NCBI GenBank assembly: GCA_964460115.1 | Contig: CAYWPR010000010.1 | Location: forward strand, 55,275 to 119,274 | DNA from: JAEUJZ01 sp964460115 | Lineage (GTDB): Bacteria; Myxococcota_A; Polyangia; Palsa-1104; JAEUJZ01 | Reading direction: 5' to 3' | DNA: 64,000 nucleotides | In this document: piece by piece, positions 34,668-43,960 of the stretch | Position numbering within the stretch: position 1 is the first letter of the stretch | How the letters are laid out: every line of letters starts with the position of its first letter | Made by a program: the position numbers and the translations under genes | The notes under the pieces: generated by a model | What the model was told of the DNA's origin: nothing | Database searches by the model: none | The model's input: only the letters and a program-made list of their open reading frames with translations

Positions 34668-37600
34668 ATGCACCCAGTCCAAAGTTCTCGAAGTCTGTTG
34701 AACTTATCCCTATTCACCGCAGCAGTCCTTGCAGGCTGTTCTGCGGTCGCTCAAGCCCCTACCCCACCCGATTCGCCTGCTCCAAAATTGGTCGCCGGAA
34801 CGCAAATCGCGCACCGCGACAAGACGTTTGACGTACCGACCTTTGTCTTTATCGAATCGAGCGCCCCCCCTGCCCCCGGCAGTCAGGTAGCCGACGTCGC
34901 CTGGCGGACGCTGCGGCAACTTGCTCCGCTTTATCGGCTGACGGATGCGGCGCTTGACGCTACGACGTTGCGCGGCGTTCATGACACGGGCCGCGGCGCA
35001 ATCATCGCGCACTTTGCGCAGCGCTTGCGTGACTACGATGTCTTCCGTCTGGAAATCAGTATCGCGCTCAATCGCTCGCTACAACCTGTGGCGGCCAGTG
35101 GCTATCTGGCGCCGCGACTTAACGGCGCCGGTGCAGCCTTTGCGCTGGATGAAGCCAGCGCCATCGCCGCAGCCACCACCGCGATGCAAGCCATCGTCAA
35201 ACCGCGCGGCGGCGGCGTCCATCCGCAGGCCATCGGCACACCTCCTGTCACGACGTCGCGGCTTCGCCGCACCTACTATCCGCGGCCCGACGGACTTGTT
35301 CCTGCCTATTATGTAGAACTCGATGCGCAGGAAGGCCAGACAGCAAACTCAGAGATGTATGCCTTTGTCGTCTCGGCGCTAGATGGCAGTATTCTGTTTC
35401 AAAAAGATCTGACCGCCGCCGATTCCTATGTCTATAGGGTCTGGGCCGATAAGGACAAAACCTTTAGCCCCTGGGATGGCCCGCAAGGCACCGCTTTTTC
35501 ACCGCATCCGACGGGAAAACGCGATGGAACGGCGCTTTCCTTTGTACCCAGTCAATTGGTGACGCTACAAAACGCTCCATTCTCAAAAAACGATCCCTGG
35601 TTGCCTCCAGCAGCCACCGAAGCCCGCGGCAATAATGCCATTGCCTACGCTGACCTTTTCGCTCCCGATGGCTTTGACGTAAGCAAAGGTGACTTGATGC
35701 TGACCACCAGCGCCCCTGGCACCTTTGACTACAGCCTAAATGTAGAGACAGAGGACCCAGCCGGCAATTCACGCACCATCCATGCGGTCACCACCAACTT
35801 CTTTTATATCGTCAACTACATGCACGACTACTTCTACGACGCCGGCTGGGATGAGGCGTCCAGAAATCCGCAGAAGGATAACTACGGTCGAGGCGGTGTC
35901 GGTGGAGATCCCATTCGCGCTGAAGCGCAGGATTACACAGGGCGCAACAATGCCAACGCTTCCACGCCGGCGGACGGCAAATCGCCTCGAATTCAAATGT
36001 ATTTATGGGATCCTTCGCGCCGGCTGCATATCAATCAACCGGCCGATTTGGCCGCCGACCGCGACGCCGGCAGTGCAGCCTTTGGACCAAAGATTTTCGA
36101 CCTAACTCGAGATGTGGTGCTGGTTGATGACGGCGTGGATACGGCCGGTGATGGCTGTGAGACTCCGTTTGTCAACGCCGCCGCCCTGGCCGGCAAAATT
36201 GCCGTCATCGACCGCGGCAAGTGTTCTTTTGATGCCAAAACGCTGAACGCGCAGCAAAACGGCGCTGCCGGAGTCATCGTCGTCAACAACATTCCCGGCT
36301 CTCCGGCATCGATGGGCAGCTCGACCCCACCGCCGGCCACGCCAATTACCATTCCAGCGCTGATGCTTAGCCTAGAGGATGGCATTCAGATCAAGTCTCG
36401 AATCGGTAGCGGCACCACCGTCAATTTCACAATGCAATCGACGATGGTCAACAACGATAGCTCACTTGACGGAACCATCGTCGCACACGAGTGGGGCCAT
36501 ATTCTGTCCAATCGCCTGATTGGCAATGCAAGCGGCCTGGACAATACCCAAGGTGCGGGCATGGGCGAGGGATGGAGTGACTTTGTCGCCCTTTTGACCA
36601 TCACGAGGGCCGAGGATATAGAAGTCCCGTCCAATGCCAACTGGACAGGCGTCTATCCGGTTTCTTCCTACTCTGCCGGACCCGCCAACAATGCCAGTTA
36701 CGATGGCATTCGCCGCTACCCCTACTCGGCAGATATGACCAAGGCGCCGCTGACCTTGAAGCACATTCAAAACGGCGTGGCGCTGCCTACCATGCCGAGT
36801 CCCAGCTACGGACAAGATGGAGCAGACAATGCCGAAGTGCACGCCGTTGGCGAAGTATGGGCCAACATGCTGTTCGATTGCTACGTGGCGCTGCTTCGCG
36901 ATACGGCCCGCTATGACTTTGCGCAGGCCAATAAAGTCATGCGCGATTATCTTGTCGCGTCGCTGAAGCTGACGCCGTCAAGCCCGACCATTTTGGAAGC
37001 GCGCGATGCTGTCCTGGCTGCGGCTTATGCGAACAGCGCCGAGGACTATCAGTTGTTCGTTAAGGCCTTTGCCCGCCGTGGCGCTGGTATTGGAGCCGTT
37101 GGTCCGGACCGAAGTTCTGACGACAACGTCGGTGTTGTCGAAAGCACTGCCACTGGTGCCGACTTCACGGTCGAGGCATTTCAGTTAGACGATAGTGTAA
37201 CTAGCTGTGATCACGACGGTATTCTGGACAACGAAGAAGTCGGCCGCTTGACCATCAAATTGCGCAATACCGGCAGCATTCCGCTTTCGGCCACTGCCAC
37301 CGTGTCTGCGAGCAATCCCTCTGTAGGCGATGGCAGCAGCAAAGAACTAATCTTCCCAACTGTCCCGCCCTATACCAGCACCTCTGCGACGATGGATGTA
37401 CCGATAAAGGACCTGATGTTCAATCAGGCATTTGACTTACGTGCCACCATTTCTGCGCAGAACCAGGCGGTGCCGGGCGATGTTAGCGTCACCCGCTCCT
37501 TCCGCAGCAACTATGATGTTGCCTATGGCACTTCCGCCAATGACACGATGGATGATGCCAATGCGGTGTGGAACATTTCTTTTGATTCCAAACTCGATAC

Positions 37601-38582
37601 CGCCAATCCATTTCATCATAACGATGAAAAAGGCTATTGGTCGATCGTCGACACTGGAGCAACCTCAGACCATTATCTGACATCGCCACCGCTGAAAGTA
37701 TCGAGCAGCGGCAAGTTCGGCTTTACGCTACGTCATCGCTACAGCTTCGAGGCCGACATCGAGCAAGGCGCAAACTACGATGGCGCCGTCATCGAGATCA
37801 GCAGCGACGGAGGCAAAACCTGGCAAGATACTGGCGCGCAGCTTGTACAAAACGGCTACAACGGTACCCTGTGGAACAAAAATCCGCCGCTCGCCGACCG
37901 CTCGGCGTTTACCGCGCAAAGTCCCAACTATCCAGAGTTTCGCGATACGGTCGCCGACTTTGGTTCGGCCTATAAAGGCCAGACGGTCAATCTGCGCTTC
38001 CGAGTGGGCACCGACCCCGGCACTGGAGGACCAGGTTGGGATCTGGACGAAATCCGAATAACCGGAATCGACAATACGCCTTTCTCTTCTCATGTGGTGT
38101 CGCACAAAGCATGTCGAAACCGGCCGCCGATGATCACCCTGACATCGCAGATGGAGCAGACGGTACAGTCGGGGGCAACGGTCACTCTCGGTGCTTCCGC
38201 TACCGATCTGGACGGCGACGCGCTGACGTACCGCTGGACCCAGCAAAGCGGACCGATGGTCATGCTGAATGACTATCAGAGCACCGCGCCGACATTCACT
38301 GCCCCGGCCGTTCAGGAATCTGTGGTGCTGCGCTTCGCAGTAGTCGCCAACGATGGCACCGTAGACAGTGCCGCAGCGATAGCGCAAATTCACGTCGTTC
38401 CGAAGGGCGGACAAGGGGACCCACCGCCGACCTCATCGGGTTGCGCCATGAGCCCCGGCAAGCTCGGCCAATCTGCGGCAGGCAGTGCCCCCTTCGCGAC
38501 AGCTTGCATCCTGCTGTTTGCGGTTGCGGCTTTGCGTCGCCGACGGCGTTCTGCTAGCGCTGCTGTGAATCTCGTCCGATAA
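34668..38582 (+). CDS. M36 (fungalysin-like) secreted metallopeptidase with PA domain and MYXO-CTERM-like tail
   Basis: A 1304-residue exported protease. The signal sequence carries a lipobox (LFTAAVLAGC, Cys25). A propeptide (about 40-200) follows, then the catalytic region with HEWGH at 607-611 and the third ligand in GMGEGWSDF near 634. A protease-associated domain (about 480-565, core LAGKIAVIDRGKCSF) is inserted before the active site. The C-terminal part has a domain with a jelly-roll look (1010-1150) and a PKD/Ig-like domain (LDGDALTYRWTQQSGP near 1185). It ends with GCAMSPG, a hydrophobic helix and RRRRR, a MYXO-CTERM-like sorting signal. Expected cell-surface or released protease. 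Confidence 0.9.
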   Translation: MHPVQSSRSLLNLSLFTAAVLAGCSAVAQAPTPPDSPAPKLVAGTQIAHRDKTFDVPTFVFIESSAPPAPGSQVADVAWRTLRQLAPLYRLTDAALDATTLRGVHDTGRGAIIAHFAQRLRDYDVFRLEISIALNRSLQPVAASGYLAPRLNGAGAAFALDEASAIAAATTAMQAIVKPRGGGVHPQAIGTPPVTTSRLRRTYYPRPDGLVPAYYVELDAQEGQTANSEMYAFVVSALDGSILFQKDLTAADSYVYRVWADKDKTFSPWDGPQGTAFSPHPTGKRDGTALSFVPSQLVTLQNAPFSKNDPWLPPAATEARGNNAIAYADLFAPDGFDVSKGDLMLTTSAPGTFDYSLNVETEDPAGNSRTIHAVTTNFFYIVNYMHDYFYDAGWDEASRNPQKDNYGRGGVGGDPIRAEAQDYTGRNNANASTPADGKSPRIQMYLWDPSRRLHINQPADLAADRDAGSAAFGPKIFDLTRDVVLVDDGVDTAGDGCETPFVNAAALAGKIAVIDRGKCSFDAKTLNAQQNGAAGVIVVNNIPGSPASMGSSTPPPATPITIPALMLSLEDGIQIKSRIGSGTTVNFTMQSTMVNNDSSLDGTIVAHEWGHILSNRLIGNASGLDNTQGAGMGEGWSDFVALLTITRAEDIEVPSNANWTGVYPVSSYSAGPANNASYDGIRRYPYSADMTKAPLTLKHIQNGVALPTMPSPSYGQDGADNAEVHAVGEVWANMLFDCYVALLRDTARYDFAQANKVMRDYLVASLKLTPSSPTILEARDAVLAAAYANSAEDYQLFVKAFARRGAGIGAVGPDRSSDDNVGVVESTATGADFTVEAFQLDDSVTSCDHDGILDNEEVGRLTIKLRNTGSIPLSATATVSASNPSVGDGSSKELIFPTVPPYTSTSATMDVPIKDLMFNQAFDLRATISAQNQAVPGDVSVTRSFRSNYDVAYGTSANDTMDDANAVWNISFDSKLDTANPFHHNDEKGYWSIVDTGATSDHYLTSPPLKVSSSGKFGFTLRHRYSFEADIEQGANYDGAVIEISSDGGKTWQDTGAQLVQNGYNGTLWNKNPPLADRSAFTAQSPNYPEFRDTVADFGSAYKGQTVNLRFRVGTDPGTGGPGWDLDEIRITGIDNTPFSSHVVSHKACRNRPPMITLTSQMEQTVQSGATVTLGASATDLDGDALTYRWTQQSGPMVMLNDYQSTAPTFTAPAVQESVVLRFAVVANDGTVDSAAAIAQIHVVPKGGQGDPPPTSSGCAMSPGKLGQSAAGSAPFATACILLFAVAALRRRRRSASAAVNLVR

Positions 38583-38587
38583 CCTGC

Positions 38588-38627
38588 TGCCGCCAAAGCC
38601 GTTGGCGCTCCGTTGGCGCTGGCGGCA
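38588..38627 (+). terminator. Hairpin between convergent genes
   Basis: TGCCGCCA (38588-38595) pairs exactly with TGGCGGCA (38620-38627) just after the M36 peptidase stop and is followed by AATTCTTT. The loop contains a duplicated CGTTGGCGCT and can partly fold. The short T-rich tail makes it a modest factor-independent terminator candidate. Confidence 0.45.
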
Positions 38628-38655
38628 AATTCTTTCGAGCGACGGAAATTCTTGC

Positions 38656-39123
38656 TTATCGCTTCTGCAGCTCTTTATTTAAGTACTCGCGCTGCTCCGC
38701 AATAAGGATGGTATGCAAGTGCTCTAGACCGTCTAGAATTCGGCGCTGTTCTCCCGGAGAAAGCCCCAAGATCTCGTCTGCAAGAGGCGCTGCATCGAAT
38801 CGTTCTTTGGCCAAGATTGAAAGTGCTATCTCGATGCGTGGACCGCGCCCGCCCAGCCGCTCGGAAAGCAATGCAAAGATTGGCGCTGCTTCCACATGCT
38901 GCCGTTCGTTTAGTTCTAAGCCCGGCAAAATTCCATCGATCGAAAGCCTGCCGGCCCCTGTGCCATTGTCCGACCTGGTGTAGCCAGACCGGTGGCCAGC
39001 TGCCCCACCGCATCGATGGTTTGCGCAGCCGGCCCGGCCACGGCCGAAAAACCAGGCAACGCATCGAAGCACTTTAAAGGCTAGAACGCCCACTACAAAT
39101 CCAAAGAGCATCGAACAGCACAT
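38656..39123 (-). CDS. Small membrane-anchored protein, Spy/CpxP-like helical tail
   Basis: A 155-residue protein with one N-terminal membrane helix (MLFGFVVGVLAFKVLRCVAW), a Gly/Arg-rich linker and a helical C-terminal half. Segments such as LSPGEQRRILDGLEHLHTIL and IAEQREYLNKELQ resemble the LTPEQR repeats of periplasmic CpxP/Spy-like sensors. The ATG at 39123 has AGGAGG five bases upstream, a strong start; the ORF's GTG at 39129 would lie inside that site. The function is not known; a periplasmic sensor or chaperone role is a guess. Confidence 0.6.
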   Translation of the reverse strand: MCCSMLFGFVVGVLAFKVLRCVAWFFGRGRAGCANHRCGGAAGHRSGYTRSDNGTGAGRLSIDGILPGLELNERQHVEAAPIFALLSERLGGRGPRIEIALSILAKERFDAAPLADEILGLSPGEQRRILDGLEHLHTILIAEQREYLNKELQKR

Positions 39124-39477
39124 GCGCACCTCCTATTGACCGTCTTGCCGGTACTCGTAGCATTCATACAGAAGCCGACATTGGGCTCCGGGTGGAGCAA
39201 GCTTCTCGCTACGGCTTCTGAATTGAAACTATGCAGCCGATGTGAAGGGCGCATTGGGCGTACGTAAAGATCTGTAAAGCGCGTCCGCGTTTGCCATGCC
39301 TCCCGTCGCCAAGCTCGATGATTTGCGGCGCAGCGCCGCGCTCTTTAATCAGGAAAGGGCGCGATCGTCAGTTTTTTTCGCATCTACGCAAAATGCTTGA
39401 AAAAGTGCGGAAGCAGGAAGCGGCTGGGAGGGATGTACGATAATCGGTTAAGATGATCGCGAGTAGGAACAGGCACG
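39124..39477. other. 354-bp intergenic region between divergent genes
   Basis: Separates the CpxP-like gene (minus) from the 1313-residue kinase gene (plus). It should hold both promoters. It is AT-richer in its right half, with GATAATCGG and GGTTAAGAT within 45 bp of the kinase start, but no -35/-10 pair with good spacing is evident. No RNA gene or repeat was seen. Confidence 0.3.
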
Positions 39478-42400
39478 ATGAACGTTTTAGCGCCGGAAAT
39501 GCTGATCGCCAAGCGATTCGCGATCGAGACTCTCGCCAACACCGGCGGCATGGGGGCAGTTTATAGAGCCAAAGATTTGCAATCGGGCGATCTGGTTGCG
39601 ATTAAGGTTCTGCATGTTTCCGTTGGAACCCTTGATGAGGCCGACCGCTTTGCGCGCGAAGTGCAGATTTTGGCCGAACTTCGCCACCCAGCCATCGTGT
39701 CCTACATCTCGCATGGCGTACTCGAAACCGGCCAGCCTTATATGGTGATGGAATGGCTGGCCGGCGAGGAACTGTCGCGGCGGCTCAGCCGTGGACCGCT
39801 GTCGCCGCGAGAAAGCCTGATGCTGATTCGCCGAATCACCCAGGCGCTGTCCGTGGCCCACCAGCGCCGCATCATTCACCGCGATATCAAACCGGCGAAT
39901 CTGATTTTGCGCAACGACGCGATTGAGCAAGTGACCCTGCTCGATTTTGGCGTCGCCCGTCGCACCACGCTGACCGAGTCGATGACTCGAACGGGATTTA
40001 TCATCGGCACGCCAGAGTACATGGCGCCGGAGCAAGCCCGCGGCCAACGCGAAATCACGCCCAGCGCCGATATCTTTTCTTTGGGCTGCGTCTTCTTTGA
40101 GTGTTTGACCGGCCAGCCTCCCTTTACGGCCGACCTGGCGGCAGGGGTCATGGCCAAAATTCTCTTTGAGCCGGCCCCACTGCTGCGCTCTTTGCGCCCC
40201 GATTTGCCAGAGTCGCTAGACTTGCTGCTCGCTGCCATGTTGGAAAAAGATCCAGCAGCGCGACCGCAAGACGCCAGTGAACTCTTGCAGGCCATGGCGT
40301 CTTTAGACGCCAACATCAGTGAGATATCGGTGCGCGCCAGCCAGGCGGTACGGCCTGTGCGTCAAGTCACTCCCGCCGAGCAACAACTGGTTAGCGTGCT
40401 TCTGGCCCATATTCCAAGTCTAGTTCCCGGTGGAGATTCCGAAACCACGGCCGTAGCGCCGGGCGACAGCGATGAAGCCAAAGCATTTGTGCGCGCGCTA
40501 AACGCCTTTGGCGCCAAGGTCGAGATTTTGGCCGACGGTTCGATCATCGCGACGGTGACCCAAGGGCGGCATATGACCGCCACCGATCAAGTGGCGCAAG
40601 CTGCCCGCTGCGCATTGGCGCTACGCCAACGCTTTCCGGATGCCATCAGCACACTGACCACCGGTCGCGGACTGCTTGGCGGGCAGCGACCTTTTGGCGA
40701 CGCCATTGAACGCTCGGCCCGTCTGCTGAAGCAAAGCTTAGGCAGCGAGCCCCCCCCCCTTGGCAATTCCGGCGAAGTGATCTTTTTGGATGAAGTCACC
40801 GCAGTCCTTCTCGACACGCGCTTTGAGACACGGCGCCTCGAAGGCGGAATCTTTGCACTCCGGGGAGAAAGGGTCAGCATCAACGCTGGACGGTCGCTGC
40901 TTGGTCGTCCGACTCCCTTTATCGGTCGCGACCGAGAACTTTCCGTCTTAGACCTTCTATATGCCGAGTGTCGAGACGACGCCACACCTCGCGTTGTTCT
41001 TGTAACGGCGGCGGCCGGGATGGGCAAATCGCGGCTGCGTTACGAGTTTTTGCATCGGCTGGCGGCCCGCCGTGAGCCCATGCAGCTTATGATGAGCCGC
41101 GGCGATCCGCTGACCACAGGCTCTCCGTATGCGCTGCTCGGGCAGGCAGTACGTTATCTGTGCAACATCAGCGAAGGGCAAAGTCCCTTCGTGCAACGCA
41201 GCAAGCTGGCCCAACATATACAAAGCCGGCTGCCGCAAAAAGACGCCAGCCGGGTCGAAGAATTTTTGGGCGAGCTGTGCGGAGTCCCGGCATTTGGCGA
41301 ACCAAGTGCAAAACTTCTGACCGCACGTCATGACGAACGCGTCATGACCGAACAATTGCATCACGCGCTCATTGAACTTTTGCGTGCGGAATGCGATCGT
41401 CATCCCCTGCTTTTGGTGCTGGAAGATCTGCATTGGGGAGACACGCCGACCGTGCGCCTGGTCGATGCCGCGCTGCGCGAACTTTCCGGCTGCAGCTTGA
41501 TGGTCCTAGCCCTGGCGCGACCGGAAATCGAATTGGTTTTTCCGCGGCTGTGGATTGAGCGCCGACGTCAGGATTTGCGACTGGAAGGTTTAAGCCGCAA
41601 AGCCAGCGAGCGGCTTGTGCACGCAGCGCTTGGTGACAACGTTTCCAAATCGGTCACCGCGCGCGTCATTGAGCAATCCGCCGGCAATGCTCTATTTTTG
41701 GAAGAACTGATTCGCGCCGTTGCCGAAGGCAAGGGCCATGAACTACCGGAAACCGTTCTGGCCATGTTGCAGTCGCGACTTTTGCGGTTGGAACCGCCGG
41801 CACGGCGGGTGCTACGTGGCGCCAGCATCTTAGGACAATCGTTTGCACGCAGCGCACTAGTGGCCGTGCTGCGTACCGAGCATGGCGTCATCGACCTAGA
41901 TCATTGGCTGCATATGCTCACCGATGCCGAAATCCTGGAGCTACAGCGGGAACCGGCGGAGTCTCAGGATCCGCAGTACCGTTTTCGCCATGCGCTGCTT
42001 CGCGATGCCGCCTACAGCCTGCTTACCTCCGACCATCAAAAATTAGGACATCGTCTAGCCGCGGCGTATCTTGAACAGCTTGATGATAGCGATCCGGTCG
42101 TCATGGCTGATCACTATGAACGCGGCGGGGATCTAGCACGGGCCAGCAGTCTGTACCTGCGCGCTGCCGAACTGGCCCACAGGCGCGGCGATGGCGACAC
42201 CGCGGTAGCATTGGGAAGACGCGGCCTGATTTGCGCCCCCGATGAAATCGTTCGAATCGGTCTGCTTGTCGTCCTGTGTCAGGTGTATCTGTGGCGCAAT
42301 CAGTGGGCCCTGGCGGCCGAGTTTGCCGAAGATCTATTGCAGCTTTCTTCTCCGGGAAGTCCGGCGTGGGCCATCGGCGCAACGGCGATGCTGGTTCACG

Positions 42401-43419
42401 TGCGTCATACCGAACGCGATCAGTTTGTCGAAATGCTTGAGTCCATTCTGCATGTAGAACCCGAGATCGATGCCATCGGAATGATGGCCTTCGCGCTGAG
42501 CATCGGCGTCTACCTGCTGGACTCTCAAGGCGCATTTGCGCAGGCCGAGCTTTGTGTACGCCGCCTGCATGAAATCGTCGAACCGGTTGCGATGCACAAT
42601 CCGATTGCGCGCGGCTGGATGCACAGCGCGCATGCGCATCGAGAAGCATGGGTTGCAGAAAATCCGTGGGCCGGATTGGTATCTGCGCAGAGCATGCAAG
42701 AAAGCTTTCTGGAAGCCAATCACATCCGCGGCGCTCTAGATGCACAGGTTTTCATCGGCATGAATGCCTGGTGCTTGGGCGCCACAGAATGGGCCGAGCG
42801 AGAACTGCGCGCAACGCTGCCTATTGGCGAAAACTTAGGCCTTGTGTCTTCGCTGCGCACCTTCCTTTTTGTTCGCGTACTCTGCGAACGGGGCGAATTT
42901 GCCGAAGCAGAGCTCGAAGCGCGCGCGCTTTCCGAGCGCCATCAGTCTACAACCGGTCTAGCGCGAGGACTTGGACAATGGGCGCTTGGAGAGGTCCTTA
43001 CGCATCAAGGCAAGCACAGTGCAGCCATTGTGCTTTTGGCGCAAGCGCTTGCTAGCCTCAAAGAGTCTCCGCTTGATACTGCAGCCGTGTACGTCAGCTT
43101 GGCGCGGGCCTATTTATTAGCGGGACAGACAAGCGCCGCGCTACGAAATGCCGAAGAAGCGCTTCGTCAGTTCACAGAGCTTACTACCTTCGGCCTGCGC
43201 GGTCTTTCGGCCCAGGCCGTTTATGCAGAGGCGCTTTTGGCCAGCGGTAACCCCCAGGCAGCGGCCGACGTGGCGACCAAAGCTTGCGAACGGCTGGCGC
43301 GCCAGGCCGAACAAATCGGGAACGCGCAATTTCGCCAAAGCTTCCTTTGCAATGTGCCAGAGCACAGACGACTTCGAGAACTGGCCAAAGCCGAAAAAGC
43401 CGCGATGCCATCCGCCTAG
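39478..43419 (+). CDS. Ser/Thr kinase fused to cyclase-like, AAA/STAND-type ATPase and TPR regions
   Basis: A 1313-residue signalling protein. Kinase domain at about 10-275 with ANTGGMGAVYRAKDL, VAIKVLH, HRDIKPANLIL, DFGVARR and TPEYMAPEQARGQ. Residues about 300-470 look like a degenerate nucleotide-cyclase homology domain (LVSVLLAHIPSL, then DGSIIATVTQGRHMTATDQV and GDAIERSARLLKQ), lacking obvious metal-binding aspartates. An ATPase follows, entered by PFIGRDRELSVLDLL, with Walker A AAAGMGKSRL near 514 and Walker B LLLVLEDLHWGD near 645. The C-terminal 450 residues are TPR-like helices. The architecture matches large myxobacterial kinase/AAA regulators (PknK-like). It is preceded by a gap with no clear promoter. 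Confidence 0.9.
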   Translation: MNVLAPEMLIAKRFAIETLANTGGMGAVYRAKDLQSGDLVAIKVLHVSVGTLDEADRFAREVQILAELRHPAIVSYISHGVLETGQPYMVMEWLAGEELSRRLSRGPLSPRESLMLIRRITQALSVAHQRRIIHRDIKPANLILRNDAIEQVTLLDFGVARRTTLTESMTRTGFIIGTPEYMAPEQARGQREITPSADIFSLGCVFFECLTGQPPFTADLAAGVMAKILFEPAPLLRSLRPDLPESLDLLLAAMLEKDPAARPQDASELLQAMASLDANISEISVRASQAVRPVRQVTPAEQQLVSVLLAHIPSLVPGGDSETTAVAPGDSDEAKAFVRALNAFGAKVEILADGSIIATVTQGRHMTATDQVAQAARCALALRQRFPDAISTLTTGRGLLGGQRPFGDAIERSARLLKQSLGSEPPPLGNSGEVIFLDEVTAVLLDTRFETRRLEGGIFALRGERVSINAGRSLLGRPTPFIGRDRELSVLDLLYAECRDDATPRVVLVTAAAGMGKSRLRYEFLHRLAARREPMQLMMSRGDPLTTGSPYALLGQAVRYLCNISEGQSPFVQRSKLAQHIQSRLPQKDASRVEEFLGELCGVPAFGEPSAKLLTARHDERVMTEQLHHALIELLRAECDRHPLLLVLEDLHWGDTPTVRLVDAALRELSGCSLMVLALARPEIELVFPRLWIERRRQDLRLEGLSRKASERLVHAALGDNVSKSVTARVIEQSAGNALFLEELIRAVAEGKGHELPETVLAMLQSRLLRLEPPARRVLRGASILGQSFARSALVAVLRTEHGVIDLDHWLHMLTDAEILELQREPAESQDPQYRFRHALLRDAAYSLLTSDHQKLGHRLAAAYLEQLDDSDPVVMADHYERGGDLARASSLYLRAAELAHRRGDGDTAVALGRRGLICAPDEIVRIGLLVVLCQVYLWRNQWALAAEFAEDLLQLSSPGSPAWAIGATAMLVHVRHTERDQFVEMLESILHVEPEIDAIGMMAFALSIGVYLLDSQGAFAQAELCVRRLHEIVEPVAMHNPIARGWMHSAHAHREAWVAENPWAGLVSAQSMQESFLEANHIRGALDAQVFIGMNAWCLGATEWAERELRATLPIGENLGLVSSLRTFLFVRVLCERGEFAEAELEARALSERHQSTTGLARGLGQWALGEVLTHQGKHSAAIVLLAQALASLKESPLDTAAVYVSLARAYLLAGQTSAALRNAEEALRQFTELTTFGLRGLSAQAVYAEALLASGNPQAAADVATKACERLARQAEQIGNAQFRQSFLCNVPEHRRLRELAKAEKAAMPSA

Positions 43420-43424
43420 ATCAA

Positions 43425-43454
43425 TTACTTTTCAGGGAGCTGCATCGGTATAAT
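43425..43454 (+). promoter_or_regulatory. Candidate promoter with perfect TATAAT
   Basis: TATAAT at 43449-43454 lies 38 bp before the Bor-like start. TTACTT at 43425-43430 lies 18 bases upstream of it and is a weak -35 match. This would give the lipoprotein its own transcript separate from the large kinase gene. Confidence 0.5.
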
Positions 43455-43492
43455 GGCTAAAGCCGCAGGCAGCGGCGGACTCGGAGCATATG

Positions 43493-43945
43493 ATGAACAA
43501 ATCAGCCCGCAAGCTTCTTAGCAGTTCCATGGCCCGCGGCTCGCTTTTGGCCTTTTGCTTGAGCACAGCTAGCTGCTTTGCCGTCCATGTAAACATTCAA
43601 AATGCCGCCCCCGGCATCGGCTATTCGCAGTGGGTACATGGTTGGCTGTGGGGAGCCATCGGCGGTCAGGCCAATGCGTCGCTTTGTAGCGGCCGACAAG
43701 TAGCAAGTGTCAGCACGCATCACTCTATAGGCAATGTGCTGGCATTCCTATTTACGCTAGGAATCTACAGTCCGGTCTCGGTCAGCATTCAATGCGGACA
43801 GCCGATAAATTACGGAGCCTATCCACCGCCGCCTTCGTATCAACCGACGCCGCAGCCCTATAGTCCCACAGCCTATCCGCCACCGCCAGCGCAGCCGTAT
43901 CCGCCTCAGCCGTATCCGCCCCAGCCGTATCCGCCCCAGCCGTAA
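43493..43945 (+). CDS. Bor/Iss-like lipoprotein with Pro-Tyr-rich tail
   Basis: A 150-residue exported protein. The signal peptide core LLAFCLSTASC may be a lipobox, although the Thr at -3 is unusual. The mature N-terminal half matches Bor-family lipoproteins: WVHGWLWGAIGGQANASLCS, then GRQVASVSTHHSIGNVLAFL and FTLGIYSPVSVSIQCGQ, with the paired cysteines. The C-terminal 45 residues are a repetitive Pro/Tyr/Gln tail (QPYPP units) not found in the phage or E. coli Bor. Bor-type proteins are outer-membrane lipoproteins linked to serum resistance; here the role is unknown. ATG 43493 is favoured over 43490. Confidence 0.65.
   Translation: MNKSARKLLSSSMARGSLLAFCLSTASCFAVHVNIQNAAPGIGYSQWVHGWLWGAIGGQANASLCSGRQVASVSTHHSIGNVLAFLFTLGIYSPVSVSIQCGQPINYGAYPPPPSYQPTPQPYSPTAYPPPPAQPYPPQPYPPQPYPPQP
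43892..43942 (+). repeat. 15-bp tandem repeat encoding QPYPP
   Basis: Three and a half tandem copies of CAGCCGTATCCGCCC, differing at one base in the first copy, form the C-terminal end of the Bor-like lipoprotein. Copy number is likely to vary between strains. Confidence 0.85.
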
Positions 43946-43960
43946 ATGTTAAGACCGCGC

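Noticed and set aside
38656..39123. Assignment of this gene as a true CpxP/Spy chaperone
   Set aside because: Only short LSPGEQ-type similarity is visible and the membrane anchor differs; kept as hypothetical.
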